Positions 61,276-64,000 of a DNA stretch of 64,000 nucleotides are shown one piece after another. The notes beneath the pieces are model-generated. The model was not told where the DNA came from. It searched no databases and was given only the letters and a program-made list of their open reading frames with translations. Numbering within the stretch: position 1 is the stretch's first letter; the number at the start of each line of letters is the position of its first letter. The position numbers and the translations under genes are program-made. Source of the DNA: Micromonospora marina. GTDB taxonomy: Bacteria > Actinomycetota > Actinomycetes > Mycobacteriales > Micromonosporaceae. The stretch lies in NCBI RefSeq assembly GCF_900091565.1, contig NZ_FMCV01000008.1, positions 124,001-188,000 on the forward strand. Direction: 5' to 3'.

Positions 61276-61982
61276 TCCGGTGGGTTCGGCAGAGGGCCGT
61301 CGGGTTCGACGGTGAGCAGCTCGCCCGCGCCCCGGCCGGTCAGCCAGGCGGCGAGTTCCGGCGCGGGGCCGGTGACCGTGGGCGCCCCCTCCGGGTCACC
61401 CACGACGAGTTCGGACGCCGCGCCGTCGAAACGCAGCACCATGGCCGGCGCGGCCGGATTGCCGGCCAGCCCGGTCACCACCTCGTGCAGCAGCCGCTGC
61501 GCGAACGCCTCCGGCCAGTCCGCCGGGCGGTAGCCGGCCGCCAGGTCGACGTGGTGCACCTCGACCTCGCGCAGCCGGCCCCATACCAGCATCGCCGCCG
61601 GCCACGGGCCGCGCCGGGTCTGCACCGTGGCGCCCCAGGCGTCCACCGGCATCGCCGCGACCGCCGCGTCGAAGCGCTGGCCGCTGCGGCGCACGTCGTC
61701 CAGCAGGTCGGCCGGGCCGCGCCCGGCACCGGCGTCGATGTCGTCGGCGCGGGCCTGCGCCGAGGCGTACATCGGGATCTCCTCGCCGGTGCGCGCCGAG
61801 GTGAGCAGGTTGACGAACCCGTCGGCGTTGCGGGCGAGGTGGGTGAGCACGTGCGCACGGGTCCAGCCCGGCAGCAGCGAGGCCGACGAGACGTCCGCGG
61901 CGGTCAGGCCGGACACGGTACGCAGCAGCCGGTCGTTCGCCTCGGCCAGCGCGCCGGTCAGCAGCAGGGGGTCGGCGGTCAT
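61266..61982 (-). CDS. Mycothiol-dependent maleylpyruvate isomerase-family protein
   Basis: A 238-residue DinB-like four-helix bundle protein. The DinB/MDMPI domain is at the N-terminus (TADVSSASLLPGWTRAHVLTHLARNADG over about 30-57, with the metal-binding His), and the MDMPI C-terminal domain follows (REVEVHHVDLAAGY). These enzymes use mycothiol to isomerise or conjugate aromatic metabolites, or act more widely as thiol-dependent S-transferases. The ATG at 61982 replaces an Arg-rich false extension. It is upstream of the MBL-fold gene, and both may handle mycothiol adducts. Confidence 0.9.
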   Translation of the reverse strand: MTADPLLLTGALAEANDRLLRTVSGLTAADVSSASLLPGWTRAHVLTHLARNADGFVNLLTSARTGEEIPMYASAQARADDIDAGAGRGPADLLDDVRRSGQRFDAAVAAMPVDAWGATVQTRRGPWPAAMLVWGRLREVEVHHVDLAAGYRPADWPEAFAQRLLHEVVTGLAGNPAAPAMVLRFDGAASELVVGDPEGAPTVTGPAPELAAWLTGRGAGELLTVEPDGPLPNPPEWI

Positions 61983-62208
61983 CGCGTTCTCACGCGTCGA
62001 CCCTAGCGGGCCGGACCGGGCCGTGCCCGGGGGGAAATCGCTTTCGGCGCGTCTGCGTGCCACCTACCGTCGGGGCCGACGGCATCGCCGCGGGCGCCGG
62101 GCGCCACGTCGTCGTGAACGCGGCACCGGGAGTCGGAGGGGAGGTGGTGCGCATGCCGGTCGCAGCGCGTGTTCACCCGTACCTCCCCTCGACACCGATG
62201 AGGACACC

Positions 62209-63288
62209 ATGACTCTCGATCTGACCGCCCTCGGCTGGGACGCCGGCTGGGCGGCCCATCTCGACCGGCGCGCCGGCCACCGGCACGGGCGGGTCGCCCG
62301 GGTGGACCGGGGCGTCTGCACCGTGCTGTGCCCGCAGGGGCCGGTGCGGGCCAGCCTCGGCGGCGGCGTGCTGTCCGCCGCCGCCCGCGACCTGACCGCG
62401 CTGCCCTGCGCGGGTGACTGGGTGCTGCTGTGCACCTGGCCGGACGGCCCGGTCACGGTGGAGGCGGTGCTGCCGCGGCGTACCGCGCTGGTGCGGCGCA
62501 CCGCCGGCAAGGACTCCGGCGGCCAGGTGCTGGCCGCCAACCTCGACGCCGCCGCGGTGGTCGAGCCGGTGCACCCGGAACCGGACGCCGCCCGGATCGA
62601 ACGGCTGCTCTCCCTGGTGCACGAATCCGGGGCGGAGCCGCTCGTCGTGCTCACCAAGGCCGATCTGGCCGCCGACCCGGCGGCGGTGGCCCGGCAGCTG
62701 GCCGACCTCGCGCCGGGGGTGCCGGTGCTGCCGGTCAGCGCCGAGCGGGGCACCGGCCTGGCGCCGCTGCGCCGGCACGTCGCGCCGGGCCGTACGCTCG
62801 GCCTGCTCGGCCCCTCCGGCGCCGGCAAGTCGAGTCTGGTGAACGCGCTGGCCGGGGCGGACGTGATGCGCACCCAGGCGATCCGCCGCGTCGACGGCAA
62901 GGGCCGGCACACCACCACCTGGCGGTCGCTGGTGCCGCTGCCGGGTGGGGGAGCGGTGCTGGACACCCCGGGCGTACGGGCGGTCGGCCTGCTCGACGGC
63001 GCGGCGGGCCTGGACCGGGCGTTCGCCGACATCACCGAGCTGGCCGCCGGGTGCCGGTACGGCGACTGCGCCCACGACGCCGAGCCGGGCTGCGCGGTGC
63101 GGGCCGCGCTGGACGAGGGTGCCCTGCCGGTCCGCCGCTGGGAGAGCTGGCGCCGGTTGCAGCGGGAGATCGAGCACGAGAGCGGTCGCCGGGCGGCCCG
63201 GCTGGCGACCGAACGGCGGGGTGGGCGGCGTGGCGTCCGGCGACGCACCGGGCGTCCGGCGACCCCGCCCGCTCCCGGGGAATTCTGA
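62209..63288 (+). CDS. rsgA: Ribosome small-subunit-dependent GTPase A
   Basis: A circularly permuted GTPase for late 30S assembly, 359 residues. An OB-fold domain (about 20-95) is followed by the permuted order G4 (VLTKADL), G5 (VSAERG), G1 (GPSGAGKSS, about 200-208), G2 region (RHTTTW) and G3 (DTPGVR). The zinc finger near residue 285 has CRYGDCAHDAEPGC. The N-terminal domain is short. The tail is basic and Arg-rich, likely for rRNA contact. ATG 62209 follows GATGAGGACACC. It lies between the MDMPI gene and uvrA. Confidence 0.95.
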   Translation: MTLDLTALGWDAGWAAHLDRRAGHRHGRVARVDRGVCTVLCPQGPVRASLGGGVLSAAARDLTALPCAGDWVLLCTWPDGPVTVEAVLPRRTALVRRTAGKDSGGQVLAANLDAAAVVEPVHPEPDAARIERLLSLVHESGAEPLVVLTKADLAADPAAVARQLADLAPGVPVLPVSAERGTGLAPLRRHVAPGRTLGLLGPSGAGKSSLVNALAGADVMRTQAIRRVDGKGRHTTTWRSLVPLPGGGAVLDTPGVRAVGLLDGAAGLDRAFADITELAAGCRYGDCAHDAEPGCAVRAALDEGALPVRRWESWRRLQREIEHESGRRAARLATERRGGRRGVRRRTGRPATPPAPGEF

Positions 63289-63359
63289 GCCGACCCGGGC
63301 CGGCTCAGGTGGTTCGCGCCCGACCGGCCTGAGCTGGGGGAACGTTCGCGCGACGGAAG

Positions 63360-63382
63360 TTGTCACACGTCGGGGCTAGAGT
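63360..63382 (+). promoter_or_regulatory. uvrA promoter: TTGTC-N12-TAGAGT element
   Basis: TTGTC (63360-63364) and TAGAGT (63377-63382) have exactly the same spacing and the same two half-sites as at polA. Unlike polA and uvrB, the coding region starts about 100 bases later, so a leader of about 97 bases is expected. Confidence 0.6.
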
Positions 63383-63486
63383 TGCCGAGGCGTCTTTTCT
63401 GCGCCCGACAACCTGTGAAAAACACCCAGACCCGGCGTCTGGTGCACAGATCCGCCTCATATTCTTCTTCCGGGAGCACACGCACC

Positions 63487-64000
63487 GTGGCCGACCGACT
63501 GATCATCCGTGGCGCGCGCGAGCACAACCTGCGTGACGTCAGTCTCGACCTGCCCCGGGACGCCCTGATCGTCTTCACCGGGCTCTCCGGTTCGGGCAAG
63601 TCGAGCCTGGCGTTCGACACCATCTTCGCCGAGGGCCAGCGTCGCTACGTCGAGTCGCTGTCGTCGTACGCCCGGCAGTTCCTCGGCCAGATGGACAAGC
63701 CCGACGTCGACTTCATCGAGGGCCTCAGTCCCGCCGTCTCCATCGACCAGAAGTCCACCTCCCGCAACCCGCGCTCCACCGTCGGCACGATCACCGAGGT
63801 CTACGACTACCTCCGCCTGTTGTTCGCCCGCATCGGCGAGCCGCACTGCCCGATCTGCGGTGAGCGGATCTCCAAGCAGAGCCCGCAGCAGATCGTCGAC
63901 CGCGTCCTGGCCATGGCCGGGGGCACCCGGTTCATGGTGCTCGCGCCGGTGGTGCGTGGCCGCAAGGGCGAGTACGTCGACCTGTTCGCCGAACTCCAGG
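63487..64000 (+). CDS. uvrA: Excinuclease ABC subunit A, 5' part
   Basis: The damage sensor of nucleotide excision repair, cut by the window end at residue 171. The N-terminal ATPase motif is [15 protein letters not shown] (Walker A, about 32-46). The family block [22 protein letters not shown] (in two parts) and a first zinc-module motif CPIC near residue 121 are clear. The UvrB-binding region lies within the visible part. The GTG at 63487 follows GGGAGCACACGCACC. It forms a repair set with uvrB and polA, which share its promoter type. Confidence 0.95.
   Translation, partial: MADRLIIRGAREHNLRDVSLDLPRDALIVFTGLSGSGKSSLAFDTIFAEGQRRYVESLSSYARQFLGQMDKPDVDFIEGLSPAVSIDQKSTSRNPRSTVGTITEVYDYLRLLFARIGEPHCPICGERISKQSPQQIVDRVLAMAGGTRFMVLAPVVRGRKGEYVDLFAELQ

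Noticed and set aside
63340..63347. GAACGTTC upstream of uvrA as a LexA (SOS) box
   Set aside because: The actinobacterial SOS box needs GAAC-N4-GTTC. Here the half-sites touch without a spacer.

Overview
The window is a stretch of a high-GC (about 73 %) actinomycete chromosome. Codon usage, frequent GTG/TTG starts, mycothiol-type and ANTAR/DUF5753 families, and short intergenic repeats point to Micromonosporaceae (Micromonospora, Salinispora or a close relative). The backbone pyk - tesB - ANTAR response regulator - polA - rpsA - coaE - uvrB - metallo-hydrolase - uvrA follows the order of the Mycobacterium tuberculosis Rv1617-Rv1638 region, so this is conserved core chromosome with lineage-specific insertions. 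No prophage, insertion sequence, CRISPR array or biosynthetic cluster is visible.

Layout. 0.1-3.9 kb: an FtsK/SpoIIIE-type ATPase, a coiled-coil membrane protein and a small helical protein. 4-9.8 kb: secreted lipase, GMC oxidoreductase, YCII-like protein, pyruvate kinase and acyl-CoA thioesterase II. 9.8-14.4 kb: a sulfur-flavoured group (cysteine-free Rrf2 regulator, TauE/SafE exporter, LLM flavoprotein, Lrp regulator divergent from a trans-sulfuration enzyme). 14.4-15.3 kb: a LAGLIDADG-like protein directly downstream of an unusual short-armed tRNA with anticodon CAA. 15.4-25.2 kb: ANTAR regulator, lipoprotein, a complete branched-chain amino-acid ABC system and a complete polar amino-acid ABC system. 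25.2-40.7 kb: polA, rpsA, coaE and uvrB with small accessory genes between them. 42-48 kb: a TerC gene behind a probable Mn2+ (yybP-ykoY) riboswitch, a dipeptide epimerase/NlpC-P60 pair likely to degrade cell-wall peptides, a tyrosine phosphatase and a beta-lactamase-like protein. 48-57 kb: typA, a DedA-PAP2 fusion, a lytic transglycosylase lipoprotein, and an MMPL exporter divergent from marR-cocE. 57-64 kb: an unrecognised protein with metallopeptidase-like motifs, the scar of a deleted arsR-MFS unit, a cold-shock protein, small enzymes, rsgA and the 5' part of uvrA.

Regulation. The DNA-repair genes polA, uvrB and uvrA each carry the same bipartite element, (T/G)TGTC-N12-TANNNT. It resembles the RecA-independent, PafBC-type damage promoter known from mycobacteria. 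At polA and uvrB the -10 lies so close to the start codon that the mRNAs should be leaderless. Most convergent gene pairs are separated by strong hairpins, several of which overlap stop codons. Two 43-bp identical elements begin exactly at the stop codons of ftsK-like and pyk and lead into the next gene.
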